Shown here: piece after piece, positions 8,228 through 16,396 of the stretch
Numbering within the stretch: position 1 is the stretch's first letter
Layout: every line of letters starts with the position of its first letter
Assembly (NCBI GenBank): GCA_028284045.1
Contig: JANQSN010000063.1
Location: 1-64,000 of the forward strand
Direction: 5' to 3'
Source: Alphaproteobacteria bacterium
GTDB lineage: Bacteria > Pseudomonadota > Alphaproteobacteria > DSM-16000 > Inquilinaceae
Length of the DNA stretch: 64,000 bases
Notes under the pieces: model-generated
What the model was told of the DNA's origin: nothing
Seen by the model: the letters and a program-made list of their open reading frames with translations, nothing else
Databases searched by the model: none
Translations under genes and position numbers: made by a program

Positions 8228-10645
8228 TCAGGCCCGCACGCGCGCGTTCTCCGGGTCGTAGCGGCAGGGCGGCACGACGCGGGCCGGGACGGCCTGGCCC
8301 AGCAGCAGGACGGCGAGGTCCGTGCCGTCCGTTGCCTGGTCGGGGTCGACGAAGGCCATGGCGAGGTTCTCGCCCACCCGATGACCCCAGGCGGCCGACG
8401 TGACGGTGCCGACCACCCGGTCGCCGGCCAGCACGCTGTCGCCCGGCTGGGCCGGCGCGTCGGTTGTGTCGAGCACCAGCGTGACGAAGCGGCGGCGCGG
8501 CGGCTGCCCCTGTCGGGCCAGCAAGGCCGCGCGGCCCGGGAAATCGGGCTTGTCGAGGCGCACGAAGCGGTCCAGCGCGCTCTCGAACGGGTCGTATTCG
8601 GTGATCAGGTCGGCGCGCCAGTGGCGGTAGCCCTTCTCGATGCGCATCGACTCCGCCGCGAACAGGCCGAAGGGCGCCATGTCGTAGGCTGCGCCCGCGT
8701 CGCACAGCACGGCGTAGGCGCCTGCGGCCTGCTCCACCGGCACATGGACCTCATAGGCCAGCTCCCCGGAATAGCTGACCGACATCGCCACCGCGGCGAC
8801 CGGGCCGACGAAGATGCGGCGCACCGACAGCCACGGGAAGTCCGTCCAATCGGTGCGCGGCGCCGCGGTCGCCATCACGTCGCGGGCGCGCGGGCCGGCC
8901 ACCACCAGGATGGTGTGGCTGGTGGTGCGCTCGGTCAGCCGGATCGACCCGTCTGCCGGCACGTGCCCGGCCAGCCAGTCCCAGTCATGCCGCGCCGCCG
9001 CGGCGGCGGAGCCCCACCAGACCGTCGCCTCGTCGAGGACAGCCAAGGTCGCCTCGCCCAGCACGTCGCCGCGGTCGGTCAGGCAGTAGGCGAGGCCGAC
9101 CCGGCCGACCCGGCGCGGCACCCGTCCGCACATCAGCCGGTCCAGCCAGTCGATGGCGCCGGCGCCCGTGATCTCGATGCGGTTGAAGCCGTTGACCTCC
9201 ATCAGGCCGACCCGGCTCTGCACGGCCGCCACCTCGCGGGCGACGACGTCATGCCAGCTCGGCCAGCGAAAGCTGGGGGTCTTCGGGAAGTCCGGCGTGG
9301 GCTTGAAGAAGCCCGCCCGCTCCCACCCATCGACCACGGCGAAGGCTGCGCCCCGCGCCGCCAGGATCGGCGTCAGCGGCGTGGTGCGCGCCGGCCGGCC
9401 GGCGGGCCGGTGCTCGTGCGGGCGGTGGAAGCGGAACTCGTTCTGATAGTCCTCGATCGCCTTCAAGGCCGTGTACTCGACGGTCGCATAGTCGGCGAAG
9501 CGCCTCGGGTCGAGGCACCAGGTGTCATAGATCGCCTGGCCGTGCACCATCTCCTGGGCCAGCAGCCAGCCATGCCCACCGCCTTCGCCCAGGCCGGCGC
9601 GCAAGCCGGTGATGCACCAGGCGTTGCGCCGGCCCGGCACCCGCCCGACCAGCGGCAGCCCGTCGGGCGTGTAGGTGATCGGGCCGTTGACGATGGTATG
9701 GATGCCGGCTTCCGTCAGGCAGGGCAGGCGGCGAAAGACGTTCTCCAGAACCGGCAGCACCCGGTCGGGGTCGTTCGGGCACAGCGCCATGGTGAACCCC
9801 GGATCGATGCCGTCCAGGCCCCAGGTCCGGCAGTCCTGCTCGTAGAAGCCGACCAGCAGGCCCTGCTTCTCCTGGCGGGCGTAGAAATCGTCGGCCGGGC
9901 AGCGGATCAGTGGCACGCGGTGGTCCAGCGCTTCGATGGCCGCCAGCGGCTCGGTCAGGAAGTATTGATGCTCCAGCGAGGCGACGGGATGGGTCACGCC
10001 CATCATCGCGCCCACCTCGTTGCAGCGGTAGCCGGCGGCGTTGACGATGTGCTGGGTGCGGATGTCGCCGCCGTCGGTATGCACGGTCCAGCGCCCGTCG
10101 TCGTGCTGGGTCAGTCCGGCGACGGGCGTGTGGCGGCGCACCTCCGCCCCGGCCTTGCGGGCGCGGCGCGCCAGCGCCTGGCAGAGCTGGGCGGGATCGA
10201 CATCGCCGTCCAGCGGATCCCACAGCGCGCCGGCCAGGCCGTCGGGGTCGACCAGCGGGTGCCGGCGGGCGCATTCCGCGGCGTCGAGGATCTCGAACTC
10301 GACGCCCATGCCCTTCGCCAGCGACTGGAAATGCCGGTAGCCGTCGAGATGTTCCGCCGTCGTCGCCAGGCGCAGGCCGCCGTCGCCATGGTGGTAGTTG
10401 ATCGGGTAGTCGGGGTCGTCCGCCAGTTCCTTGTAGAGGCGGATGGAGTGGCTCTTCAGCCCGACCATGGTCTGCACCGCGCCGAAATTGGTGACCTGGG
10501 CGGCGGAATGCCAGGTGGTGCCGGAGGTCAGCTCGTCGCGCTCCAGCAGCACGACATCGGTCCAGCCTTCCTGGGTCAGGTGATAGAGGGCGGAACAGCC
10601 GGCGATACCGCCGCCGATCACCACCGCGCGGGCCTCTGTGCGCAT
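8228..10645 (-). CDS. Dimethylglycine/sarcosine dehydrogenase-like FAD enzyme with GcvT domain
   Basis: 805-residue two-module flavoenzyme. The N-terminal DAO-type half (about 1-370) opens with a Rossmann FAD motif (VVIGGGIAGCSALYHL) and a GTTWH segment; the matching His in mammalian dimethylglycine and sarcosine dehydrogenases carries covalent FAD. A short FAO-M linker follows, then a GcvT aminomethyltransferase-type half (about 430-800) that binds folate and takes up the one-carbon unit. Likely reaction: oxidative N-demethylation of a methylated glycine to give methylene-tetrahydrofolate. Start: an in-frame TTG at 10666 is possible, but ATG at 10645 is more ordinary. The neighbouring MttB-family gene, divergently transcribed, supports a betaine/methylamine theme. 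Confidence 0.88.
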   Translation of the reverse strand: MRTEARAVVIGGGIAGCSALYHLTQEGWTDVVLLERDELTSGTTWHSAAQVTNFGAVQTMVGLKSHSIRLYKELADDPDYPINYHHGDGGLRLATTAEHLDGYRHFQSLAKGMGVEFEILDAAECARRHPLVDPDGLAGALWDPLDGDVDPAQLCQALARRARKAGAEVRRHTPVAGLTQHDDGRWTVHTDGGDIRTQHIVNAAGYRCNEVGAMMGVTHPVASLEHQYFLTEPLAAIEALDHRVPLIRCPADDFYARQEKQGLLVGFYEQDCRTWGLDGIDPGFTMALCPNDPDRVLPVLENVFRRLPCLTEAGIHTIVNGPITYTPDGLPLVGRVPGRRNAWCITGLRAGLGEGGGHGWLLAQEMVHGQAIYDTWCLDPRRFADYATVEYTALKAIEDYQNEFRFHRPHEHRPAGRPARTTPLTPILAARGAAFAVVDGWERAGFFKPTPDFPKTPSFRWPSWHDVVAREVAAVQSRVGLMEVNGFNRIEITGAGAIDWLDRLMCGRVPRRVGRVGLAYCLTDRGDVLGEATLAVLDEATVWWGSAAAAARHDWDWLAGHVPADGSIRLTERTTSHTILVVAGPRARDVMATAAPRTDWTDFPWLSVRRIFVGPVAAVAMSVSYSGELAYEVHVPVEQAAGAYAVLCDAGAAYDMAPFGLFAAESMRIEKGYRHWRADLITEYDPFESALDRFVRLDKPDFPGRAALLARQGQPPRRRFVTLVLDTTDAPAQPGDSVLAGDRVVGTVTSAAWGHRVGENLAMAFVDPDQATDGTDLAVLLLGQAVPARVVPPCRYDPENARVRA

Positions 10646-10813
10646 GCTCGTCTCGACGCTCCCCAAGCCAAGGCTCCCCAGGACGACTGCCTAAAGCCTG
10701 ACGGTCAATCGGGCTGAGCGCGTTTCGGGAAAGCCGATCCCTGCCGTCGGAAATTCCCAACGCCGACCGCGACCGCTTGCCCCGACCCCGCCGGGTGACG
10801 GATCGTCGAGACC

Positions 10814-12352
10814 ATGCAACAGCCCCGCCAGGTCCGCCGCGGCGGTGGGCGCGCCGCCCGGGTGGCGGCCCGCACCGCCGAGACGCCGGCCGTCAATGCC
10901 GCGCCGCCGGGCCAGGTCGGCGGGCACTACCGGCCGCTTGCCGAGCCGGATATCCGGGCGATCTACGACACCGCGCTGACCATCCTGGCGGAGCTGGGGA
11001 TGGGCGGCGCGCCGCCGCTCTTGGTGGAGACGGCGTTCGCCCGGGGGGCTGAGGTGACGGCCGCCGGCCGCCTCGCCTTCCCCCGCGCGCTGGTGGAGGA
11101 CCTGGTGGCCGGCGCGGCCAAGCGCTTCGTCCTGCCCGGCCGCGACCCGCGCCATGATATCGAGGTGGGGGACGACCGGGTCTGGTTCGGCACCGGTGGT
11201 GCGGCGGTGCGGACGCTGGACCTCGATACCGGACGCTACCGGCCGTCCACGCTGAAGGACCTGCACGACTTCACCCGCCTCGCCGACCGGCTGGCGAATG
11301 TGAGCTGGTTCACCCGCTGCTGTGTGGCGACGGATCTGCCGGATATCCGCGATCTCGACATCAACACGGCGTACGCGCTGGTCAGCGGCACGACGAAGCC
11401 GGTGGGCACCTCGATCACGCTGGGCGCCCATGTCGATCCGATCGTCGACCTGTTCGATATGGTCTTGGGGGGCGCGGGGCGGTTCCGGGAGCGGCCCTTC
11501 TGCAAGGCGCATATCAGCCCGGTGGTCTCGCCGCTGCGCTATGGCGAGGATGCGGTCGAGGTCACGGTCGCCTGCATCCGCCGCGGCATGCCGATCAACT
11601 GCATCATCGCCGCCCAGTCGGGGGCGACGGCGCCGGCGACGCTGGCCGGGTTCCTGGCGCAGTCGCTGGCGGAGACGTTGGCCGGGCTGGCGCTGGTCAA
11701 TCTGTTCCAGCCCGGCTATCCGATGATCTTCTCCAACTGGCCGCTGGTCATCGACCTGCGCACCGGCGCCTTCGCCGGCGGCGGCGGCGAGAGCAGCGTG
11801 CTGAACGCCGCGTCGGCCCAGGTGTCGAACTGGCTGGGCCTGCCGTCGGGCGTCGCCAGTTCCATGGCCGACGCCAAGGCGGTCGACGCCCAGATGGGCG
11901 CGGAGAAGGCGCTGTCGGCGCTCGCAGCCGGGCTGGCCGGGGCGAACATGGTCTATGAGAGCGCGGGCATGATGGCCAGCCTGCTCGGCGCCAGCTTCGA
12001 AGCCTTCGTGCTGGACGACGAGATGCTGGGCCATGTCCAGCGCATCCTGCGCGGCGTGGAGGTCAGCGAGGAGACCTTGGGCCTCGCCGCGATCCGCGAG
12101 GCGGTGACGGGCGAGGGCCATTTTCTGGGCGGCGCCCATACGCTGGCGGCGATGCAGCGCGACTATGTCTACCCGGCACTGGCCGACCGGGATCCGCCGG
12201 ATCTGTGGGGGGCGAAGGGCGCGCCGGACATCTGGCAGCGGGCGCGCGACAAGGTGCGGACCCTGTTGAACGACCCCGGGCCGGTGCTGGTGCCGCCGGA
12301 CGTCGATGCCCGCATCCGCGACCGCTACCGCATCCTATATCCCGATCGGTAG
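10814..12352 (+). CDS. MttB-family (trimethylamine methyltransferase-like) protein, non-pyrrolysine
   Basis: 512-residue member of the trimethylamine:corrinoid methyltransferase superfamily, near the usual 480-500 residues plus a short basic N-tail. The archaeal founders need pyrrolysine at an amber codon; this frame has no in-frame TAG, so it belongs to the larger non-pyrrolysine group, some of which demethylate glycine betaine, carnitine or other quaternary amines. Conserved-looking stretches are HYRPLAEPDIRAIYD near the N-terminus and GGGGESSVLNAASAQ in the middle. No corrinoid protein (MttC-like) gene is adjacent, so the methyl acceptor must be encoded elsewhere. It is divergent from the demethylating flavoenzyme and overlaps a convergent LysR gene by 18 bases. 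Confidence 0.86.
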   Translation: MQQPRQVRRGGGRAARVAARTAETPAVNAAPPGQVGGHYRPLAEPDIRAIYDTALTILAELGMGGAPPLLVETAFARGAEVTAAGRLAFPRALVEDLVAGAAKRFVLPGRDPRHDIEVGDDRVWFGTGGAAVRTLDLDTGRYRPSTLKDLHDFTRLADRLANVSWFTRCCVATDLPDIRDLDINTAYALVSGTTKPVGTSITLGAHVDPIVDLFDMVLGGAGRFRERPFCKAHISPVVSPLRYGEDAVEVTVACIRRGMPINCIIAAQSGATAPATLAGFLAQSLAETLAGLALVNLFQPGYPMIFSNWPLVIDLRTGAFAGGGGESSVLNAASAQVSNWLGLPSGVASSMADAKAVDAQMGAEKALSALAAGLAGANMVYESAGMMASLLGASFEAFVLDDEMLGHVQRILRGVEVSEETLGLAAIREAVTGEGHFLGGAHTLAAMQRDYVYPALADRDPPDLWGAKGAPDIWQRARDKVRTLLNDPGPVLVPPDVDARIRDRYRILYPDR

Positions 12353-13402
12353 GGCGGTGGCGGCGGGCGCGCGCGCCTCGGCCGCGTCGAGCACCCGGAT
12401 CTCCGCCCCGAGCCAAGGGGCCGCGGCGCGGGCCGGGTCCACGCAATGCTCGGCGATCGACCGGCGCAGCAGCGCCGCGGCGCGGGCCGGCAGCCCGCCC
12501 AGGACGTCGCGCCGCGCATAGAGCGACAGCGTGCGCGCGAAGCCGCTGAACGGCAGCGGCCGGATCTCCAGCGTATCGCCCGCGCCGCCGCCGCAAAGCA
12601 GGCCGAGCGGCGTGGTCACCGCCCAGCCGCCGCTCTGCGCCACCATCGCCATCACCGCGGCATTGGTGTCGAAGACGAAGCGGCGCGGCGGGGCGAGGCG
12701 CAGGCGGCGCAGATGCGCTTCGATCTGCTGGCCCATCAGTTGGGCGGCGGTGTAGCGCACCATCGGCGCCGCCAGCAGCCGCGCCAAGGTGTCGCCGTCG
12801 CCGTCGAGCAGGCCGCGCGCCGTCACCAGGACGTAAGGGTCGCGGACCAGCGCATGCTGTTCCACCCAATCCGGCGGAGCGGCGATGCGCGCGGCGGTCA
12901 CCAGGTCGACCGCGCGCGCCTCCAGGGCGGCGAGGTTGGCGTGGCTGGGTCCGCCCTGGGCGATCAGGGTGCAGTCGGGCAGGGCCGCGGCCAGGCCCAG
13001 CGCCAGATCCGGCAGGACGCCGCGATCGAAATCCTCCACCACCGCGAGGCGAAGCTGGGGCAGCCGGGCGAGCGCCAGCTCCGCCAGCTCCGTCCGCGCG
13101 CGGGCCGCCTCGTCCAGCATCGCCAGCGCCCGGCGGTGGAAGACATGGCCCGCCGGCGTCGGCGCCGCGGGCCGCGCCGCCCGGTCGATCAGCCGGGCGC
13201 CCAGCGCGGCTTCCAGATTGCTGAGCTGTTGGGAGACGGTCGACGCGCTGGCCCCCAGCCGGCGCGCCCCGGCGGCGACGGAGCCTTCCTCCAGCACTGC
13301 GACGAACACCTCGATCGCCCGCAGCGTCAGCCGTGCCGGATCACCGGCGGTCACGACCGGCGCCCTACCCGCCATGCCGCGCCGGTCGGGCGGGCAGGCC
13401 AT
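12335..13402 (-). CDS. LysR-family transcriptional regulator
   Basis: 355-residue regulator. The N-terminal helix-turn-helix is at about residues 27-86 (VAVLEEGSVAAGARRLGASASTVS read with SNLEAALGARLIDR) and a periplasmic-binding-like effector domain follows. An alternative ATG at 13375 would trim nine residues. Its 3' end overlaps the convergent MttB-family gene by 18 bases, making it the natural candidate regulator of the methylated-amine block; this is inference from position. The C-terminal tail is Ala-rich and longer than in typical LysR proteins (about 300 residues). Confidence 0.88.
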   Translation of the reverse strand: MACPPDRRGMAGRAPVVTAGDPARLTLRAIEVFVAVLEEGSVAAGARRLGASASTVSQQLSNLEAALGARLIDRAARPAAPTPAGHVFHRRALAMLDEAARARTELAELALARLPQLRLAVVEDFDRGVLPDLALGLAAALPDCTLIAQGGPSHANLAALEARAVDLVTAARIAAPPDWVEQHALVRDPYVLVTARGLLDGDGDTLARLLAAPMVRYTAAQLMGQQIEAHLRRLRLAPPRRFVFDTNAAVMAMVAQSGGWAVTTPLGLLCGGGAGDTLEIRPLPFSGFARTLSLYARRDVLGGLPARAAALLRRSIAEHCVDPARAAAPWLGAEIRVLDAAEARAPAATALPIGI

Positions 13403-13485
13403 CCCATGGTCAAGCCAACTTGCATAAGGCGGGATTCCCGCTCCATGTTAAACGCTGCGTTTAATAAGCATGCCGACTCCGCGCC

Positions 13486-14676
13486 ATGTTCAAGGCTGAC
13501 GATAGTATGGAACCACCGCAAGCGCCGCCCGAGCCGGGACGCAGCGGCCGCTATGTCCGCCAACCGGGCCGCTATCGGGCCTTCCTGCCCAACCCGCTAC
13601 CGCCGGATCCCCCGGTGCGGATCGACGGCAACCTCCAGCGTCGCCTGTCGGAAGCCGACTTGGCGCTCGGACGTCTCGACGGGTCCATACAGACACTGCC
13701 CAATCCCGATCTCTTCGTCCTCATGTATGTGCGCAAGGAGGCCGTTCTTTCGAGCCAGATCGAGGGAACCCAGAGTTCGCTTCAGGATCTCCTGGCCGCC
13801 GAGGCGCGGATCTTCAGGTTGCGAAGATTCCAGGATGTCGATGAAGTCATCAACTACGTATCGGCGATGAACCATGGTCTTCAGCGACTGGCGGAGATCC
13901 CTGTATCCGTCCGGCTGATCCGCGAGATCCACGGGAAGCTGCTTCAGGGCGTGCGCGGGTCGCATCTGACGCCGGGTGAACTGCGCCGCTCCCAGAACTG
14001 GATCGGCGCTGTGGGTTGCTCGCTCAACGAAGCCACCTTCGTACCGCCGCCGCCATCGGTCCTGTCCGATGCCCTCGGCGACCTGGAGACGTTTCTACAC
14101 CGCGACGACGACCTTCCCGTCCTCGTCAAGATCGGCCTGGCGCACGCACAGTTCGAAACCATCCACCCATTTCTCGACGGCAATGGTCGCGTCGGCCGCC
14201 TGCTCATCACATTCTTGTTGTGTGAAAGGGAGATTCTGCAAAAGCCGGTACTTTATCTTTCCCATTTCTTCAAGAGAAACCGAGAAAAGTACTATGATCT
14301 GCTGCAGGGAACGCGGGACAGTGGGGATTTCGAGGGTTGGCTCGATTTCTTCCTGCAGGGCGTCGGCGAGGTCAGCCGACAGGCCGCCGAGACCGCCCGG
14401 CGCATTCTCTCGCTGCGGGAAGAGCACCGGGGGCAGATCGCCGATGGGCTCGGTCGGGCCGCCGGCAACGGGCACCGGCTGCTCGAACATCTCTTCGAGC
14501 AGCCGATCGTGTCGGTGCCGGATGTCGAGCGGGTCCTGGGGACGACCTATCAGGCGGCGAATACGCTGGTGAGCCGGATGGTGTCGCTGGACCTGCTTCA
14601 GGAGATGACCGGCCAGGCGCGCAACCGCCTCTTCCGCTACGAGCCCTATCTCAGACTGTTCGATGAAGAGCCGTGA
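13486..14676 (+). CDS. Fic-domain protein (probable AMP transferase), class II
   Basis: 396-residue Fic protein. The catalytic motif HPFLDGNGRVGR lies at about residues 227-238 and matches HPFx(D/E)GNGRxxR, with the His as general base and Asp/Asn for metal and phosphate. An N-terminal inhibitory helix motif S-SQI-EG (S89 to G94) fits (S/T)xxxE(G/N), which makes this a self-inhibited class II enzyme. A winged-helix C-terminus (about 320-390) is usual in this group. It probably adds AMP to, and may remove it from, a host protein. No separate antitoxin gene is seen. ATG at 13507 is an alternative start. Slightly lower GC than its neighbours. Confidence 0.93.
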   Translation: MFKADDSMEPPQAPPEPGRSGRYVRQPGRYRAFLPNPLPPDPPVRIDGNLQRRLSEADLALGRLDGSIQTLPNPDLFVLMYVRKEAVLSSQIEGTQSSLQDLLAAEARIFRLRRFQDVDEVINYVSAMNHGLQRLAEIPVSVRLIREIHGKLLQGVRGSHLTPGELRRSQNWIGAVGCSLNEATFVPPPPSVLSDALGDLETFLHRDDDLPVLVKIGLAHAQFETIHPFLDGNGRVGRLLITFLLCEREILQKPVLYLSHFFKRNREKYYDLLQGTRDSGDFEGWLDFFLQGVGEVSRQAAETARRILSLREEHRGQIADGLGRAAGNGHRLLEHLFEQPIVSVPDVERVLGTTYQAANTLVSRMVSLDLLQEMTGQARNRLFRYEPYLRLFDEEP

Positions 14677-14824
14677 CCGCCCGCCCATTGGGTCCGGAAC
14701 CGACGTCACCTGACCGCAATGGTCGTTGAGTCGGGTCGCCGTCCGCGCCAACATGGGCAGTACGCCACAGCGCAAGAATGCGCGTGGAGCTGGCAACAAA
14801 AACGATTTGGGGGAGGACACCACC

Positions 14825-15124
14825 ATGTGCCGGATATTCGCCGGCCAGGATCCGGCGAGCTATGAGTATGTGACCCAATCCCTGCGCCTGAACGGGCAAT
14901 GCACCTCGATCCGTCTGGAACGCGCCTTCTGGGAGACGCTGGGCGAGATCGCCGGGGCGGAGGGCATCTCCATCGGCCAGTTCATCTCCAAGCTGCATAC
15001 GGAGGTGCTGGATCTGCACGGCGAGGTGCGCAATTTCACCTCGCTCCTGCGCTGCGCCTGCCTGATCCATCTGCGCCGGGACGCCGCCGCCCAGAACGAC
15101 GCCACTCGGATCGCTGCGGCGTAG
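14825..15124 (+). CDS. Ribbon-helix-helix domain protein
   Basis: 99-residue protein resembling the RHH_4 family of alphaproteobacteria. A beta strand (CTSIRLERAFWETLGEIA) leads into helices (ISIGQFISKLHTEVLDLHGEVRNFTSLLRCACLIHL), the typical MetJ/Arc-like DNA-binding fold. It probably dimerises and binds DNA, or acts as an adaptor. A strong GGGGGAGGA ribosome site precedes the ATG; the open frame upstream to 14726 lacks the domain. The stop codon TAG interrupts a pentapeptide-repeat pattern that goes on in frame (see the following repeat). Confidence 0.82.
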   Translation: MCRIFAGQDPASYEYVTQSLRLNGQCTSIRLERAFWETLGEIAGAEGISIGQFISKLHTEVLDLHGEVRNFTSLLRCACLIHLRRDAAAQNDATRIAAA

Positions 15125-15168
15125 ATCGCCGCGGCCCAGATCAGCGCGGCCCAGATCAACGCCGCGTA
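15109..15168 (+). repeat. Four tandem 15-base repeats crossing the RHH gene stop
   Basis: Four copies of a 15-base unit (GATC-N-N-CGCGGCC-CA type) run from the last codons of the ribbon-helix-helix gene into the intergenic space. Read in the gene's frame they encode Ile-Ala-Ala-Ala/Ser-type pentapeptides, with TAG or CAG at the fifth position. The annotated stop is thus a CAG-to-TAG variant inside the array, and the frame ends for good at two TAG codons about 15 codons later. Confidence 0.7.
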
Positions 15169-15248
15169 GTAGCCGGGTAACACCCGGCCTTGGTCACGAC
15201 TGCCTAAGCTGACCGACCCTACCGGGTCGACTATCAGCAGGAGGCGTC

Positions 15249-15653
15249 GTGGCCAAGGCCATTCACATGATGATCCGGGTGCTGGACGAACAGCGCTCCG
15301 TCGATTTTTACAGCCGGGCGTTCGGCTTGACCGTCGCCCAGCGGCTTGATTTCGAGTCCTTCACGCTCGTCTATCTGCGCAATGCGGAGAACGACTTCGA
15401 GGTCGAGCTGACGATCAACAAGGATCGCAGCGAGCCTTACGAGCACGGCGACGGCTATGGCCATGTCGCCTTCACCGTCGACGATCTCGACGCCGAGCAC
15501 GCCCGCTTCGAGGCCGCCGGCCTCAACCCCCGCAAGCTGGTGGACTTCGCGCCCGGCGGCCCCGGCACGCCGCCGATCGCCCGGTTCTTCTTCGTGGCGG
15601 ATCCCGACGGCTACCAGATCGAGGTGCTGCAGCGCGCCGGCCGCTACCAGTAG
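15249..15653 (+). CDS. Lactoylglutathione lyase-like (glyoxalase I / VOC) protein
   Basis: 134-residue vicinal-oxygen-chelate protein. Two beta-alpha-beta-beta-beta modules are visible. The likely metal ligands H6, E53, H72 and E125 fall where Escherichia coli GloA has H5, E56, H74 and E122, which supports true glyoxalase I chemistry (methylglyoxal-glutathione hemithioacetal to S-lactoylglutathione). The start is GTG at 15249 with a perfect AGGAGG ten bases upstream. It lies 112 bases before a Tat-exported dehydrogenase subunit and may share a transcript with it. Confidence 0.9.
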   Translation: MAKAIHMMIRVLDEQRSVDFYSRAFGLTVAQRLDFESFTLVYLRNAENDFEVELTINKDRSEPYEHGDGYGHVAFTVDDLDAEHARFEAAGLNPRKLVDFAPGGPGTPPIARFFFVADPDGYQIEVLQRAGRYQ

Positions 15654-15765
15654 CGGGCGCGCGGAGGCCCGATCGTTGCCCCCGCGGCAACCGCATCAGA
15701 CCCATCCAGATCAAGACAAAGAATCCGGGACGAGAACCCGGCAAGTCCATGAGGGAGAGGAAACG

Positions 15766-16305
15766 ATGACCCACCAGTCGCAATTGCGCGGCCTGTCACG
15801 CCGCGACCTGATGAGCCGGGGCACCGCCCTCGGCGCCGCCTTTGTGGTCGGGCAGGGTTTCTTGCTGCACGCCCGGACCGGCCTGGCCTTGGAGACCCAG
15901 GCGCTGGACCCCGGCACCATGGCCACCCTGGTCCAGCTCGCCCGCGACATCTACCCGCACGACCGGATCCCGGACGACGCCTATCTGCGCGCCGTCGCCG
16001 GCCATGACGAGCGAGCCGCCGGGGACGAGGCCCACAAGGCGCTGATCGAGGACGGCGTGGCGGCGCTGGATGCGATGGCCGAGTCCGCCGGCGCCAGCGG
16101 CTATCTCGGGCTCGGCTGGGAGGACGACCGGGTCGCCCTGCTGCGCCAGATCGAAAGCGGATCCTTCTTCCAAGCCGTCCGCGGCGATCTCGTCGTCAGT
16201 CTCTACAACCAGAAGGAGGTGTGGCCGCTGTTCGGCTACGAGGGCTCGTCCTTCGAGCATGGCGGCTATCTCGAACACGGCTTCGACGACATCACCTGGA
16301 TCTGA
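15766..16305 (+). CDS. Small subunit of a GMC-type dehydrogenase (gluconate 2-dehydrogenase subunit 3 family)
   Basis: 179-residue exported protein with a twin-arginine signal (GLSRRDLMSRG) and hydrophobic helix, followed by a helical domain of the gluconate-2-dehydrogenase gamma/subunit-3 family (segments LVQLARDIYPHD, YNQKEVWPLFGYEG). This subunit commonly carries its cofactor-bearing flavoprotein partner through Tat. The start at 15766 has a GAGAGGAAAC ribosome site. The flavoprotein gene follows 91 bases later, giving a two-gene operon. Confidence 0.88.
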   Translation: MTHQSQLRGLSRRDLMSRGTALGAAFVVGQGFLLHARTGLALETQALDPGTMATLVQLARDIYPHDRIPDDAYLRAVAGHDERAAGDEAHKALIEDGVAALDAMAESAGASGYLGLGWEDDRVALLRQIESGSFFQAVRGDLVVSLYNQKEVWPLFGYEGSSFEHGGYLEHGFDDITWI

Positions 16306-16396
16306 ACGAGACGATCGGGGGGCGGCTTCGCGCGCCGGACTCAAGCGCGGCGGCGCCTGACCCCTCGCCAAGAAGACGTATGGGAGGACCCGAACA

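Noticed and set aside
8111-10717. 868-codon open frame antisense to the dimethylglycine-dehydrogenase-like gene
   Set aside because: Composition-driven shadow: its translation has no domain and is Arg/Gly/His-rich, while the opposite strand gives a full two-module enzyme.
10814-12352. Pyrrolysine-containing trimethylamine methyltransferase
   Set aside because: No in-frame TAG is present and no pyl genes are seen; the protein belongs to the non-pyrrolysine branch.
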